A stretch of DNA of 64,000 nt from Ficedula albicollis (taxonomy: Eukaryota > Chordata > Aves > Passeriformes > Muscicapidae): the NCBI RefSeq assembly GCF_000247815.1, contig NC_021671.1, positions 29,116,952-29,180,951 on the forward strand. The letters are read 5' to 3'. A model generated the notes under the pieces. That model did no database searches and had not been told where the DNA came from. It saw only the letters and a list, made by a program, of their open reading frames with translations. Both the position numbers and the translations under genes were made by a program. Positions 54,901 through 64,000 of this stretch are shown in pieces. How positions within the stretch are numbered: position 1 is the first letter of the stretch; each line of letters begins with the position of its first letter.

Positions 54901-57384
54901 ATCTAGTCCAACCCCTGCAGTGAGCAGGGACATCTGCAACTCCATCAAGTTTCTCAGAGCCCCATTCAACCTGATCTTGAATATTCCAGAATATTTCCAC
55001 CTCTCTGAGCAACCTTTTCCCATGTTTTACCACCCTCTGTGTAAAAAACTATATTCTATATATCTAATCCAAATCAACCCTCTTTTCGTTTAAAACCATT
55101 ACCACTTGTTCTATTGCAACAGGCCCTCCTGAAAAGTTTGTCCAGATCTTGTAAGCCCCCTTCAAGTACTGAAGTGCTAAGTTCTGTCTTGAAAGTGTAC
55201 TACTCTGTACTATTTCTCATAGAACCAACAGGGTTTGCTGGCAAGTGGAACAAGGACATGAGGAGAGAAGGAAAAAAAAAGGTTTTAGAAAGTGTCTTGG
55301 ATTCTTGCAGATTGATTCCATTCAATTTAAATAACAATTCTCAAGCTACTTACTATTTAGCTATTTTACCAAATTATTTCTGTGGATTTATTTCAGCTAA
55401 CTTTACATATTACAATAGAAACCTGTTACATATTCCTACCTGAATAATGTCATCTGCTCCTGCAGTAGCTGCTTTAGATTTGAGTTCTTCAATTTCTTTC
55501 TCCAGTTCTTAAAATGTAAAGAAATTTCACAGTATGAATTGATACTGCATCACAGTAGCAAATTTCTAGTAAATTTTGTGCCTCACAATACTTCTATTCA
55601 AACCAGAGACATCTTTCACTTCATCAATTTTTATTTGTTACTTAGTGATAGACAGGACTAATGGGAAGAGCACAAATATTTAGTACTATTTCTCCAGTCC
55701 TGACACTGAGCATGGTTTCCTGAGGAAGCAAAACTTACTTGCTTGGATAGAGGGACAACAGATAGAAATTCTTCTGATGATTATCTTACCTTCTACTTCA
55801 TGGTCAATTTAAATCAGAAGAAAGATACTCAGTTTCTACTGTTTCTCTAAAAATAGGCAGCAAGCAGAAGAACAAGATCTTATGAATAACCACACTGAGG
55901 AAAAGCCTGATATAGCCCATCTCTGTATCCTTATTGTTTCAGTGGGCAGCTACCAGCAGTCAGCATAGCTGTCATTCCAAACAAGGGGAAGTGACACCAG
56001 TCCAAGTAGTGGGCCACTGGAGGAAAAGGGACAGCAGAGTGGAGAAGGACAGCACATGAGAGCACAGATTTACATGTACTTTTAGGTGTTAAGCATAAAA
56101 TTTTGTTTGGCGTATTTTACAAATTCTTGTTAAAGCAACAAACGATCAAATATAAAGTACCAAACTGTCTTAAAGAAGCCATTGTATTCTACAACAAACT
56201 ATACTAATTATGCAAAAAAATTATCAGATATTCCTCCTCCCATTTGCTTCCTGAAAAGCAACCTGCACCAATATGGAGAACAGACAATGACAACTCCCAC
56301 TTCAACTTTTACACGAGCTACACTGTTCCATCATGCCATACTGTCAGACCAAAATTAATTTAATACCTGATAAAAGCAATGTTTCTTTTCTTCTCTTTCT
56401 TAATCAAATTACTTCAGTCCTTATCCTCCCACCATAAAGAGGAAAATTGAAGAAAAATAAAACCTAGGATTTTTGTCTAGAATTTAAATCTACCTATCAA
56501 AAACACACGGTGATATTTGAAAAGGTCAGGTAGTGCCAAGGATTAAGGCAGAAATTGCACTTTCCAGTAAGATACCTGCACATCTTGACTTCACTTTCTG
56601 TATAAGCATCATTTGCTTTTTTGCAAACTTGATGAGGTCTTCTTTGGGCAATGTGTCCAGCTATAAAAAAAGTATGTATCAGAGAAACCAGTTTCCTCTA
56701 ACCCAGAAGGCAACAGAAACAAGGCATTTTAGCATCTGACTTCCAAGAAATGAAATTTTAGGATAAGAAACTCTTACCATATATTCGCAAGAAGAATAAC
56801 ATTTCAAAGAATAACAGTCCAAGTTACTGATGTTCTGTTACCCAATTCTGTTATTTCAATTACAGCAACAGAAACTACTCCTCATTCAGTACTTTTCTGA
56901 AGCAATTCTGGAGCACACAACTGGGCAGTATCAGTTAGGAAAATTCAGTTAGGAAGGATTACAATTTAGTAATACAATTTGAATGATATTTTGAAAATAG
57001 CACGCTGACCTAACATTGTCATTGTTTAAATTTACTTCCAACGTACGCTAAGATGTCTGTATCCATGATGGAACAGACTGCTGCCAAAACTGGATGCTAT
57101 TAATAATTTATCAAATATAACAGGAAGTGAACATACCAAAAAGAGAATTTTTTCCTCATAGTTTCCAAAACATTTTATCTTAATGTTTATAAGTTAATTT
57201 TTCCTGTCTAGAAGAAATGTTAAAAATATCTTTGTCTTCCTATTAGTCACTCTTGCATGCTAAGCTGTAACTCTTGCAACTACTGCTATCCAAATAAATT
57301 ATGTTTGTGAGGACTGATTACCTTTGATTTGCCTGATCCTGGTGTGCCAGAAGATGCCACCATCTCCTGCCCAGCATCTTGAAC
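33875..57384 (-). CDS. GCC2: GCC2 (GCC185), golgin with C-terminal GRIP domain; 22 coding exons, first exon missing
   Basis: GCC2 is a trans-Golgi golgin. Family knowledge: a long coiled-coil tether that docks on Golgi membranes through small GTPases (Rab6 and Arl1 are reported partners) and takes part in endosome-to-TGN retrieval of mannose 6-phosphate receptors. Minus-strand exons, each with AG acceptor and GT donor except one GC donor: 57322-57384, 56576-56660, 55440-55507, 53899-54003, 50636-53098, 49894-49963, 49102-49202, 48924-49022, 47214-47333, 45589-45753, 45110-45214, 44376-44538, 43742-43842, 43536-43613, 42742-42879, 42088-42209, 40250-40426, 38759-38976, 37091-37285, 36004-36143, 35025-35226, 33875-33945. 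They total 5049 nt including the stop, 1682 codons, and every junction keeps frame; human GCC2 is about 1684 residues. Recognition rests on near-identical blocks such as SAGKISQEFESMKQQQASDV, LLERHNKMLQETV and WASYLHSWSGLR. The initiator exon is not identifiable, so the span starts at exon 2. Confidence 0.96.
35025..36143 (-). CDS. GCC2: GCC2 exons 21-22, GRIP region
   Basis: Exon 21 (36004-36143, 140 nt) encodes TTKSADHLNELLRESEATNA and onward. Exon 22 (35025-35226, 202 nt) encodes IRRLERNQEREKSVANLEYL and then KNVLLQFIFLKSGSEKERLL. The segment from NLEYLKNVLLQF to LSPEEKGKLVAIAQ (about residues 1613-1659) is the GRIP domain, which binds Golgi small GTPases; its conserved tyrosine is at about residue 1616. 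Exon 22 ends CAAG before GTAGGT and shares its last glycine codon with exon 23. Confidence 0.96.
36306..36441. repeat. 68-bp tandem duplication in GCC2 intron 20
   Basis: Copies 36306-36373 and 36374-36441, containing AGAAGGCAGTTGGCAAAAGA, two differences. It abuts a second, unrelated duplication. Confidence 0.92.
36441..36594. repeat. 77-bp tandem duplication in GCC2 intron 20
   Basis: Copies 36441-36517 and 36518-36594, containing CTGGTTTTAACTTATTCCTT, two differences. Begins at the base where the preceding duplication ends. Confidence 0.92.
37091..38976 (-). CDS. GCC2: GCC2 exons 19-20
   Basis: Exon 19 (38759-38976, 218 nt) encodes LCTIQSENMVIKTEHTQALS and continues through HRKTVETLQQQLSRVEAQLF. 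Exon 20 (37091-37285, 195 nt) encodes the non-coiled linker before the GRIP region: SLRERRNTDLPVLDVHTIAR, then EEGEGMETTDTESVSSASTY. This acidic, serine- and threonine-rich linker is a hallmark of GCC2. The intron between the two exons holds an old CR1 fragment and a tandem duplication. Confidence 0.95.
38045..38480 (-). mobile_element. Old CR1 fragment in GCC2 intron 19
   Basis: Antisense CR1, diverged: TAGTCCAACTGCCTGACCAG, AAAATGCTTCCTAATGTCCA, GTGCCTATA-type bases decayed, TCCTCAGCTGCTTCTCACAG, TGTTGCCCTCCTCTGGATGT. Lies between GCC2 exons 19 and 20. Confidence 0.8.
38490..38625. repeat. 68-bp tandem duplication in GCC2 intron 19
   Basis: Copies 38490-38557 and 38558-38625, containing TTCTGAAGTGACAGTAAATG, about four differences. 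It follows an old CR1 fragment directly. Confidence 0.91.
39132..39277. repeat. 73-bp tandem duplication in GCC2 intron 18
   Basis: Copies 39132-39204 and 39205-39277, containing TTTTCACAGGGAAAATCTGA, three or four differences. Confidence 0.91.
39771..39807. repeat. AGTTA pentanucleotide repeat with palindromic core
   Basis: AGTTA repeated four times, followed by TAACTTTAAGTTAACTT, so the second half is self-complementary. In GCC2 intron 18. Confidence 0.9.
40250..42879 (-). CDS. GCC2: GCC2 exons 16-18
   Basis: Exon 16 (42742-42879, 138 nt) encodes QVAVLTSEKHKVQEQLRTSS and ends EECRAAQ. Exon 17 (42088-42209, 122 nt) encodes AEQAAVTSEFESYKVRVHNV and onward. Exon 18 (40250-40426, 177 nt) encodes LQSEHDTLLERHNKMLQETV and ends in GAAAA before GTATGG, the last lysine codon being completed by exon 19. 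The intron between exons 17 and 18 contains a tandem duplication and a CTCF-like motif. Confidence 0.94.
41309..41321 (-). promoter_or_regulatory. CTCF-like motif
   Basis: The minus strand reads CCACCAGAGGGCG, a close match to the vertebrate CTCF core consensus. It lies in GCC2 intron 17 at the left edge of a tandem duplication. Motif match only. Confidence 0.4.
41320..41431. repeat. 56-bp tandem duplication in GCC2 intron 17
   Basis: Copies 41320-41375 and 41376-41431, containing GCTGCAGTTGCCGGTACCGA, about four differences. Confidence 0.91.
43536..43613 (-). CDS. GCC2: GCC2 exon 15 with a GC splice donor
   Basis: A 78-nt, 26-codon exon reading ESDHLMLQASLKGELEASQQ then QVEAYK. The exon ends TATAAG and the intron starts GCAAGA, so this is a GC-AG intron, the commonest noncanonical class in vertebrates. 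Only this position keeps the homology and the frame into exon 16, which starts IQVAVLTSEKHKV. Confidence 0.92.
43742..45753 (-). CDS. GCC2: GCC2 exons 11-14
   Basis: Exon 11 (45589-45753, 165 nt) encodes STNEDLLARVETLQNNAKLL and onward. Exon 12 (45110-45214, 105 nt) encodes EHSGAVREMEELQMQLQKEK and onward. Exon 13 (44376-44538, 163 nt) encodes MDMEIADYERLVKELNQKIT. Exon 14 (43742-43842, 101 nt) encodes AKIKQLLVKTKKELADSKQA. Exons 13 and 14 are out of phase singly but restore frame together. All are charged coiled coil. Confidence 0.95.
46943..47109. repeat. About 87-bp tandem duplication in GCC2 intron 10
   Basis: Copies 46943-47029 and 47030-47109, containing CAGGTAAGATATCAGATGTT. The second copy lacks 7 bases (a short AAAAGG-type deletion) and has one other change. 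Confidence 0.91.
47214..49963 (-). CDS. GCC2: GCC2 exons 7-10
   Basis: Exon 7 (49894-49963, 70 nt) encodes NLMETMTEKTDQQSSVAELQ and onward and is the least conserved of this group. Exon 8 (49102-49202, 101 nt) includes LNKIKVVAVKAKKELDAGRK. Exon 9 (48924-49022, 99 nt) includes SEKDQLSASMKDVIQGAESY. Exon 10 (47214-47333, 120 nt) includes NLLMEYDKQGEQLDSEKGRA. Phases fit (70+101 and the rest multiples of 3). The intron between exons 9 and 10 holds two old CR1 fragments. Confidence 0.94.
47520..47965 (-). mobile_element. Old CR1 fragment in GCC2 intron 9
   Basis: Antisense CR1-like: TAGAATAATTCAGATTGGAA, CCAAGCACCTGCCTCCAAGA, TTTTCTCCAGGCTGAGCAAT, CAATGTCTTTCTTGAATGTG. Diverged and without clear ends. 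Confidence 0.7.
48005..48450 (-). mobile_element. Old CR1 fragment in GCC2 intron 9
   Basis: Antisense CR1-like: GAAATGACCTTTAAGATCAT, CACTGCCAAATACACCACTA, GCACCCTTCTTGTAAAGAAA, TTTTCTCCAGACTACATAAC. It directly follows the preceding CR1 piece in the same orientation but covers overlapping parts of the consensus, so it is a second insertion. Confidence 0.75.
50636..53098 (-). CDS. GCC2: GCC2 exon 6, giant coiled-coil exon
   Basis: A single 2463-nt exon, exactly 821 codons, phase 0 at both ends, carrying about half the protein (residues 108-928). It begins AAVAKTEELQKQLEQ after a TTTGCTTAG acceptor and ends LSSLK at an AAAG/GTTATA donor. The translation is an almost continuous heptad-repeat coiled coil rich in E, K, Q and L, with no globular insert. 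The block SAGKISQEFESMKQQQASDV and the segment FHEREDLDFKINELQLAKED identify it as GCC2. No stop or frameshift is present. Because the exon is symmetric, skipping it would keep frame. Confidence 0.97.
53567..53591. other. Perfect 10-bp inverted repeat
   Basis: AGGTTTACCT and AGGTAAACCT separated by CATAC, in GCC2 intron 5. It can form a short hairpin; no known RNA family recognised. Confidence 0.8.
53899..56660 (-). CDS. GCC2: GCC2 exons 3-5
   Basis: Exon 3 (56576-56660, 85 nt) encodes LDTLPKEDLIKFAKKQMMLI and onward, the most conserved N-terminal segment of the family. Exon 4 (55440-55507, 68 nt) encodes ELEKEIEELKSKAATAGADD and onward. Exon 5 (53899-54003, 105 nt) encodes ALTERLDVVLLEKAES and onward, where the long coiled coil starts. 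Together with exon 2 they supply residues 1-107 of the recognisable protein. The intron between exons 4 and 5 contains a tandemly duplicated CR1 fragment. Confidence 0.93.
54551..55195 (-). mobile_element. CR1 fragment, tandemly duplicated, in GCC2 intron 4
   Basis: Antisense CR1 beginning CATAGAATTGTTTGGGTGGG, with AAAGGCCATCTAGTCCAACC, CCCCATTCAACCTGATCTTG and CAGATCTTGTAAGCCCCCTT. A unit of 312 bp occurs twice (54573-54884 and 54885-about 55190) with only about two differences, including a 5-nt indel near the join. Confidence 0.92.
57322..57384 (-). CDS. GCC2: GCC2 exon 2, first recognisable coding exon
   Basis: This 63-nt exon (phase 0 at both ends) encodes 21 residues starting VQDAGQEMVASSGTPGSGKS. 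It aligns with the low-complexity N-terminus of mammalian GCC2, which has a few residues (MEDL in human, from memory) before VQD. It starts after a TGTAG acceptor and ends at AAAG before GTAATC. Because the frame is open at its 5' end without an ATG in the expected place, the start codon must be in an upstream exon. Confidence 0.9.
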
Positions 57385-57810
57385 CTACAACAAAATAAAG
57401 TACAATCTGCAGTAATGAACTTTTCGGTCTAAGACTACCAAAAGAACGAATTGAAAGTTCTCAAACAGAGACTAACTGAATATAGTGAAAGAACAAGAAA
57501 AAAAAATTAAAATAAAATTTTGAAACAACACGTATTTGTAGGATTAGTCAGAAACATAACGGAAAAATATCTACTGTGATTATCAGAACAAAATCTACTG
57601 TGATAAGCAGAGTAAAAAGCTCCCAATGTCCAAACCAGTATGATCTTATGATTTCATTACTGGACATCTAGAGCTGATACAGTATTACAAATTAATTTTA
57701 TTTACAAGCAGTTTCAAAAGCATGATGCACTGTCTCATTCTTAAAAGAGTCACTGAAAAAAAAAAGCAAGAATAACAACAAAAAAACCTGAAAAACAACC
57801 AACCCCCCCC

Positions 57811-57964
57811 CAAAAAAAAAAAACCAAAACAAAACAAAAACCCCAACCAAACAAATGAAAACAAACAAAATAAACCCCAAAGAAACTTCAAAAAAAAAAC
57901 CAAACCAAAACAAAAACCCCAACCAAACAAATGAAAACAAACAAAATAAACCCCAAAGAAACTT
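57811..57964. repeat. 76-bp tandem duplication, A/C-rich, in GCC2 intron 1
   Basis: Copies about 57811-57888 and 57889-57964, containing CCAACCAAACAAATGAAAAC and AAATAAACCCCAAAGAAACT. The left part is a long A/C simple-sequence tract. Confidence 0.9.
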
Positions 57965-59324
57965 GTAGAGAAGTAGCAGTTAAATCAAACCTTGGGAACT
58001 TTTTAACCACACAAGCTCCTAATTTTTTTTTGTTTCCTTCTTAAACACACTGATTTATCACTACAATTTTTAGCCTGTCAAATATATTCCAAAAGATTCA
58101 GCAAAGTCAGGGATCATTTGGACAAACTATAAGCCCTCTCTTATTTTTTTTTTTTTCAAGCATCCTAGTTCCCACTAGGACTGCTGGCCTGAAAAACATA
58201 CCTGAAAAGGCTCTGCAAATTCTGGGCCCCCTATCTCTAAAATATATGCAAAATGCCTTCTACTGTAAACTTCCACAGATCTAATCTAGGAGACAGTTAC
58301 TTTACTGTGGTTTATATGGGATATGCTTATGTACAATCAGGAAAACAAAGAAATGTATGCAGCCATGATGCTGCAAAGGAAAAGGGAACAGATGCTTCCA
58401 ATATACTAGGAACAGCATTTCCAAGCCTTGACCTTTACCCTTTTTTTTTCACAGTATCATATGTGCGTGGGTATTAAAGTGAAGAGGCGTATATATAAAT
58501 ATTTGTATCTTTATATATCTAGATGTTTGTGTGTGTATGTATACATATTTACCTTCATTTTATTTTGCTACTCTATTCATTCTGACAAAAAATCAAAACA
58601 CTTATAGTAGAAACTAAGGAAGAACCAAACTGGATTTGAACACTATGAGAATGGACAATCAGTAATAATTTAGAGAGAATGGGTGATACAGATAATAAAA
58701 AGCATCATCTTTAGAAATATGAGTTCAAGTACAGGCCAAGGACAAAGGCAGTTACAGTCATCTATGTAATACATGCTAAGTATTTGGCTTTTTTTTTTTT
58801 TAAGATGGCAAAAGCAAACTTATTAGAAAAAAATGTGCGGTACAGCATTAGGGGAAAAAAAGCTAAAAAGTTAGTTTCAGATTTTCTTAGCATGTTCAAC
58901 TTTGTCAACACTTACACTCCTAATATTTTAGCACTTGGACAGCATAATGAATTATAATAAACTGCATGTACTGTTCAGAAAATGACAGCCCACCACTATC
59001 CTTAATATAGCAAGGTCACATGCATTTTCTTCTCACAATATTTTTACCCCTTTAAGCTAATACATACAGAGGCAGAATCACATACTGTATAAAACAATGC
59101 ATCCAGTTTTGCTGTTCTGGTAACAGAAAACAGAGGCTGCTCATGTAAAGGGCTTCACTCACTTGAGTTAGAAGAAAAACAAGGAAGATGAGCTATCAAA
59201 AAACCCTGAGCTTTTCATCTAAGCTGTGAGCCAGCAGCTACTAAGCATGCTTTTAAGCCCAACACAATCCTGCATGGTTTCTAGTCCACCATTCTGAAAT
59301 CTGGATGCTTCCACAGTTTATTGA

Positions 59325-59358
59325 GATATATATATATATATATGTATACACACACACA
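59325..59358. repeat. TA/CA microsatellite in GCC2 intron 1
   Basis: GATATATATATATATATATG followed by TATACACACACACA. Confidence 0.93.
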
Positions 59359-60007
59359 TTCTTTATTTAGATTTTATTTCAAGTCTACTTTACCCTCTAC
59401 ACGAAGGGGTTCCATGCCACACTTCAAGATGTTCTATGTATTTTAACTGCCGTCTATCCCTTACTTTTGCAATAGCTTAACATACTCTTAGAAAGTCTAA
59501 CCAATGCATAAATACATTAGCCTTTGCTGTGCACTGTGGCAGTAATGGCCATCATGAACAGCAACTTTCTGAGCAGTGTGCAGCTACTAGATATCAAATC
59601 TCTAAGTGCACCAAGCCACACCGAAATGCATTTTGAATTGTGATTGCTTCAATCAACAGCGGCACTGAACCTCTGTTAGAACGTGGCACATGAGCAGCAC
59701 AGGCACTACCAGGAGAGTTAATTTAATGCGTGAACTTAAAACTCTTCAGTGTTTCCTTTGGATTTCCTTGGCGTTTATGAAATATCCACTAAACACAGAC
59801 ACTTCCGTGGTTTCATTTGCTCGTGCTGGTAGGCGTGTTTCACTGTTAACACATCGGGCCACCTCCGTGGACAAGGAGCCCTTGTCCGCCCGTGGGTGCC
59901 CTCGCACAGTAACCACTCGACGCCCCGGCCGAGTGTCACCAGTGTCGCTCCCCTGGGGCCAGCACCGCCCGCTCCCCCAGCCCGGGCCAACAGGGCCACG
60001 TCCCCAC

Positions 60008-60064
60008 CTTCCAAGCAGGAGGGGCACTAAACGAGCCCCCTGCAGCCCGCAGCGGCGCCCGCAT
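60008..60064 (-). CDS. Weak candidate for GCC2 exon 1
   Basis: An ATG at 60064 opens 19 codons (MRAPLRAAGGSFSAPPAWK) ending AAG at a GTGGGG donor, phase 0, so it could splice in frame to exon 2. It does not resemble the short MEDL-type start of mammalian GCC2. The donor is only moderate, and it sits right beside the poly-C run where the real exon may be missing. Treat it as the best ATG left in the island, not a supported start. Confidence 0.15.
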
Positions 60065-60119
60065 TTCCGCAGGGCAGCGGCAGGGGCTGAGGCAGCGGCA
60101 GGGCCCCCTTCCCACCCCC

Positions 60120-60678
<559 letters not shown>

Positions 60679-61056
60679 GCCCGGCCCGCCGGCAGCAGCG
60701 CCGCCCCGGGCCACGGGCGGGGCTCCGCCGAGGGCCGCTGCCTCCGAGCGCCATGGGGCGGGCCCTGGCCGCGAAGGGGCGTCGCTGCCGGCCTCCTGTT
60801 CTCCGCCTCATAAAAAGGGGAAAGGGGAAAGGGTGGGGTTGCAGCCCGGTGGCACCTCGCTATTCGCTGTGCAGAAGGGCTCCTGAGAGCGGCGCAGCGC
60901 TGCCGGCGCGTCTGTCGCTGCCACCACAAGGAGAGCACGAGGTGAAGAGTGTCGTGCTCGGGCAGAAATGTAGCGATTTAAGACCCTGTGTTTAATACCT
61001 GGAGGGAAACACAAAGTGATTAAATTATTTGTCACATAAATATGACGGGTGCCAAT

Positions 61057-61850
61057 CGGATGGTGCCAGACTTTTCATCGGTGCCCAGCGAGCGACAGGA
61101 CAAGGAGCAATGGACTGAAACAAAACCACAAGAAGTTTCACCCCAACGTGAGGAACAGCTTCTTTACATTGAGGGCGGCAGAGCGCTGGCACAGCTGCCC
61201 AGGAGTCTTGTGGACGCTCCTTCTGGAGATACTCAAACCCCACCTGGATGTGCTCCTTTGTCACCTGCTCTGGGTGACCCTGCCTTGGCAGGGGGTTGGA
61301 TGAGATAATCACCAGAGATCCCTTCTGAGAGGAATGGTGGATTTGTCTTTACAAACAAGCTGCGGGTCTGCTGGTAGAGAAAACTATCACTGAGGGATAA
61401 AAGAAACAATGGGAAGGATTCCACTGGTTGATGAATGGACAAAAAGATATTTGCCTTTACAGACAAGCTGTAGGTTTGCTGATAGATGAAATTGGATATT
61501 GAAAGATGAAAGGAACAATGGGGAAAACCCATGAATTCTATAAGAATTAAAATTAAAGGAAGGGTTATACATTAGAGGGGAATCTTAGGTATCAGGCGTT
61601 CCAGGAAGTCTGTACCTCTCAAGTACCTCAGCCAATGGGGAGAGGGAAATGTAGCCCAAAAATTAGGATAAAAAGGGAGGCCATGTCCTCCAAAAATTTG
61701 AGAGACCCCAGGGGAATGCCCCATGGCCTCTCCCTTTATTAGAATAAAGTGAAAGGACTCCTCTGTCTCCTTTTTAGAGATAAACATCTGATGTTTGTGG
61801 CTTAATTTTCCTGACACTTCCAACCCTAACAATTCCAAGATTCCATAAAT
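61057..61850 (+). mobile_element. CR1 LINE 3' fragment split by the LTR
   Basis: The plus strand reads like a CR1 3' end: ACATTGAGGGCGGCAGAGCG, CCCACCTGGATGTGCTC, CCTTGGCAGGGGGTTGGATG, then CCAGAGATCCCTT. After the LTR the element resumes with CCAACCCTAACAATTCCAAG. The split proves the CR1 fragment is older than the LTR. Confidence 0.85.
61326..61816 (+). mobile_element. Solo LTR of an endogenous retrovirus, inserted in a CR1 fragment
   Basis: A 491-bp element starts TGAGAGG and ends CTGACA (TG...CA ends) and is flanked by the 4-bp direct repeat CTTC at 61322-61325 and 61817-61820. Inside, in order on the plus strand, are a CCAAT motif (about 61631), a TATA-like ATAAAAA (61668-61674) and AATAAA (61743-61748), the layout of a plus-oriented LTR. 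It contains two diverged copies of an about 100-bp segment with ACAAGCTG and GTTTGCTG-like motifs. There is no internal retroviral coding sequence. A 4-bp target duplication suggests a gammaretrovirus-like (ERV1) origin; family not named. Confidence 0.75.
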
Positions 61851-64000
61851 TCAGAAATGGATGTGAAGAACTACCAGAGCAAATAGCAGAACCTAGGTGT
61901 TATGACTTGTAATTACGTGTTTTTAAAGAGACTTTTTAATGCCCATTTGACTAGTGTTTGAGGGGAGCAATGCCTACTTTAAAGGGCACACAATTTTCAT
62001 TGTAATCATGCATGCACTTTGGTAGTGCCTGAATAATTTTTCACATTTCATGATAAGTAATTGATTTTTAATGAAAAGTTACCTGGGAAAAACAATTTAG
62101 GCATATTATTCTGTTTATGGTTCACTGGCTGAATACTGAATATCACCAAATTAATTATAATGTCATGAGAGAATATGTATTTTAATAAAAAAAGAGAGTA
62201 GCTTATTGAAATGCTTGTCTTAGAAGAAAAATTGCATTATTCCAAGTCCGCTTACTGTCATTCTTCTTGTAAAATTCAAACAGCAAATAGTGACAAAAAG
62301 CAGAAAGGTTTTTCATCTGTACCAAAGTGGGTTTTTTTCCCCTCTAATGCATTCAAAGTGCATTGCATATATTCATATATATAAAGTGGGTTTTTTTCCC
62401 CTCTAATGCATTCACTGTGCATTGCATATATTCATATATACTTATTTATGCAGCTACACAACTGTAGCAGGAGCATATGGTTCCGTGCTCACAGAGGTTG
62501 CTGGCAAGGAGCAGATGTCCCTAACCAAACAGCATGATGGTGTTTCTTCATTTCTTCTATTATTATACTTTTTAGAAGCCTCAGAGGACATTAAACGGAT
62601 TAATTCTTTCTTTTCCCTTTCACATTGGGGTACTCTGAATCTATGCCTGTGCTGCTCTGACATGGGGATTTCACACAATTTCAAGAAGAGCCTTTTGAGA
62701 TAGAGTACTCCCAAACCATTCTGTAGCAGAAGCTTTTCACCCCAAACTATGCCATACTGCACGGCTCTGTGCTTTGAGGTCAGCCTCCAATTGAACTTGG
62801 ATATTTGGGAAAAACCCTGTAGGAAACTAACCTTCTCTTTTGGGAAACCACAGAGGAAACAATGTTTCATGCAAATTTGTTCCTTCTGCCTATCTTCAGA
62901 CAATACATACTATGTACCAAGTCTTGGGTCATCTCATGATTTAGCCTATGAGGGAATTTATTTTGGAGCTCATCCAAGACAGACACAAAATAGTTTTCAG
63001 AGGTGTTAATACTGAAGACAATGAACTACTGGCTTGCTCATTGCAGGCTTTCTGAAGTTGATTCTGGCTAGGGACCACTCAGCACCTCTCCCTGAGCCCC
63101 ATGTTCCTGTGAGACACATATTTGACAGGCCAAATCTCCCCTCCTGCCCTCCTCCATTTTATGCAACAGGGTTCAGATATATCGTACATTTGAGATTGTC
63201 TTGAAAGTCTTTCATTCTGGTCCTGAATTGTAGCAGCAATTACGAAGAATACTGGTTAGGGAATGGTAGAAGAATTTTAAAAGTTTCTAGAATAACTAAA
63301 AGAAAAAAGATTGAGGATGTTGACTGTTGATTGTTTCAGTTTGTTACAATAAAGTGCAAGATGCTCTGAATTTTGTGGGGAAAGATGCTAACTTTTACCT
63401 GCAATAGTCTGATAAAATTTTCTTAAACGATTTATGAATTGAGTCTTACCTATCTAGAAGGAGACAATAAGCTAATACATAGTAAGTGAAGCTAATTTGA
63501 GACAAGATAAGTGAGAAAAACAAGAATAATTTACGTAGTCCATATCCCATGATTTTATTATCTTTGTAAAAGATAATTAATTCATGTTTTTAAATAGCAT
63601 TGTCTATGTAAAACAATATTGCCAAGAGATTTATGAGATGTGTTGGGGCAGAGCATAAATTTTCAATCCTGCTTTCATTGAGAAGTCAAGTCTCACAGGG
63701 CTGTAATTAGCCCTTACATCAAGGCAGGGTACAAATTCTTGTTCACTATCATTGGAATTATTAGATCTGAAAGAATTTTCTGAAGAGCACAGAATGAGAA
63801 AATGCCTGTAATTTTGCTACTAGGGAATGTGTTTTTGACATAAAGGAGCAGATGCTTTAAATATTTGCCACTGTAGAATCTGTCTTTGCAACAAGGTCTG
63901 AGGATCACAGACTTTTAGTTGTGACCCATGCCGGGCCAGTCAGAGTTCTTGCTTTGAGCTGCTTCTACGCCTTTTTTACATGCCAGGTTAGTATAAAGCA
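61851..64000. other. Upstream flank of GCC2, no gene recognised
   Basis: AT-rich DNA with one 59-bp tandem duplication. A minus-strand open frame at 62454-62903 (149 codons) has no recognisable domain. No sulfotransferase-like exon (the mammalian neighbour) was seen. Confidence 0.6.
62324..62441. repeat. 59-bp tandem duplication
   Basis: Copies 62324-62382 and 62383-62441, containing CCCCTCTAATGCATTCA and GTGCATTGCATATATTCATA, one or two differences. Confidence 0.91.

Larger units (their letters stand above)
57385..60007 (-). other. GCC2: GCC2 intron 1
   Basis: Sequence between the first recognisable GCC2 exon and the GC-rich island. Contains A/C-rich simple sequence with a 76-bp duplication and a TA/CA microsatellite; nothing else recognised. 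Confidence 0.7.

Noticed and set aside
62454..62903. 149-codon minus-strand open frame upstream of GCC2
   Set aside because: No recognisable family, no supporting splice or promoter signals; it is within what chance allows over a 64-kb window.

Overview
The window is vertebrate nuclear DNA, almost certainly from a bird. It has long introns, several CR1-type LINE fragments (the dominant avian retrotransposon), a solo LTR, two very GC-rich promoter-like islands and one clearly recognisable multi-exon gene. The species cannot be fixed from the sequence.

The only gene I can identify securely is GCC2 (GRIP and coiled-coil domain-containing 2, GCC185), on the minus strand from 57384 down to its stop codon at 33875. 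Twenty-two coding exons join in one uninterrupted frame and give 1682 residues: almost entirely coiled coil, with a 2463-nt exon 6 and a C-terminal GRIP domain. The extreme N-terminal exon should lie in the GC-rich island at about 59.9-61.0 kb. That island contains a 555-nt pure C run, and exon 1 cannot be recognised there.

Region by region. 1-21.6 kb has no recognisable exon; by vertebrate synteny it is probably the first intron of LIMS1, which would run leftward. 21.69-24.2 kb is a GC-rich island, a plausible LIMS1 promoter, interrupted by an 1842-nt pure C run flanked by a GC-rich minisatellite. 24.3-33.9 kb is intergenic, with CR1 fragments and two weak exon-like segments. 33.9-57.4 kb is GCC2. 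57.4-60.0 kb is GCC2 intron 1. 59.9-61.0 kb is the GCC2 island. 61.0-64.0 kb is upstream DNA with a CR1 fragment split by a 491-bp solo LTR.

Two signals are not explained by ordinary annotation. First, both promoter islands carry implausibly long homopolymer C tracts, which are G on the sense strand of the minus-strand genes. Second, at least twenty short (about 38-312 bp) two-copy direct tandem duplications are scattered through the window, with copies differing by only 0-5 bases; in two places one duplication abuts the next exactly. I consider assembly artefacts (unsequenceable GC-rich DNA filled with homopolymer, and two haplotypes laid end to end) the leading explanation for both. Real G-tract expansion and real tandem duplication are the alternatives. 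No bacterial-type system, CRISPR array, tRNA or rRNA was seen.
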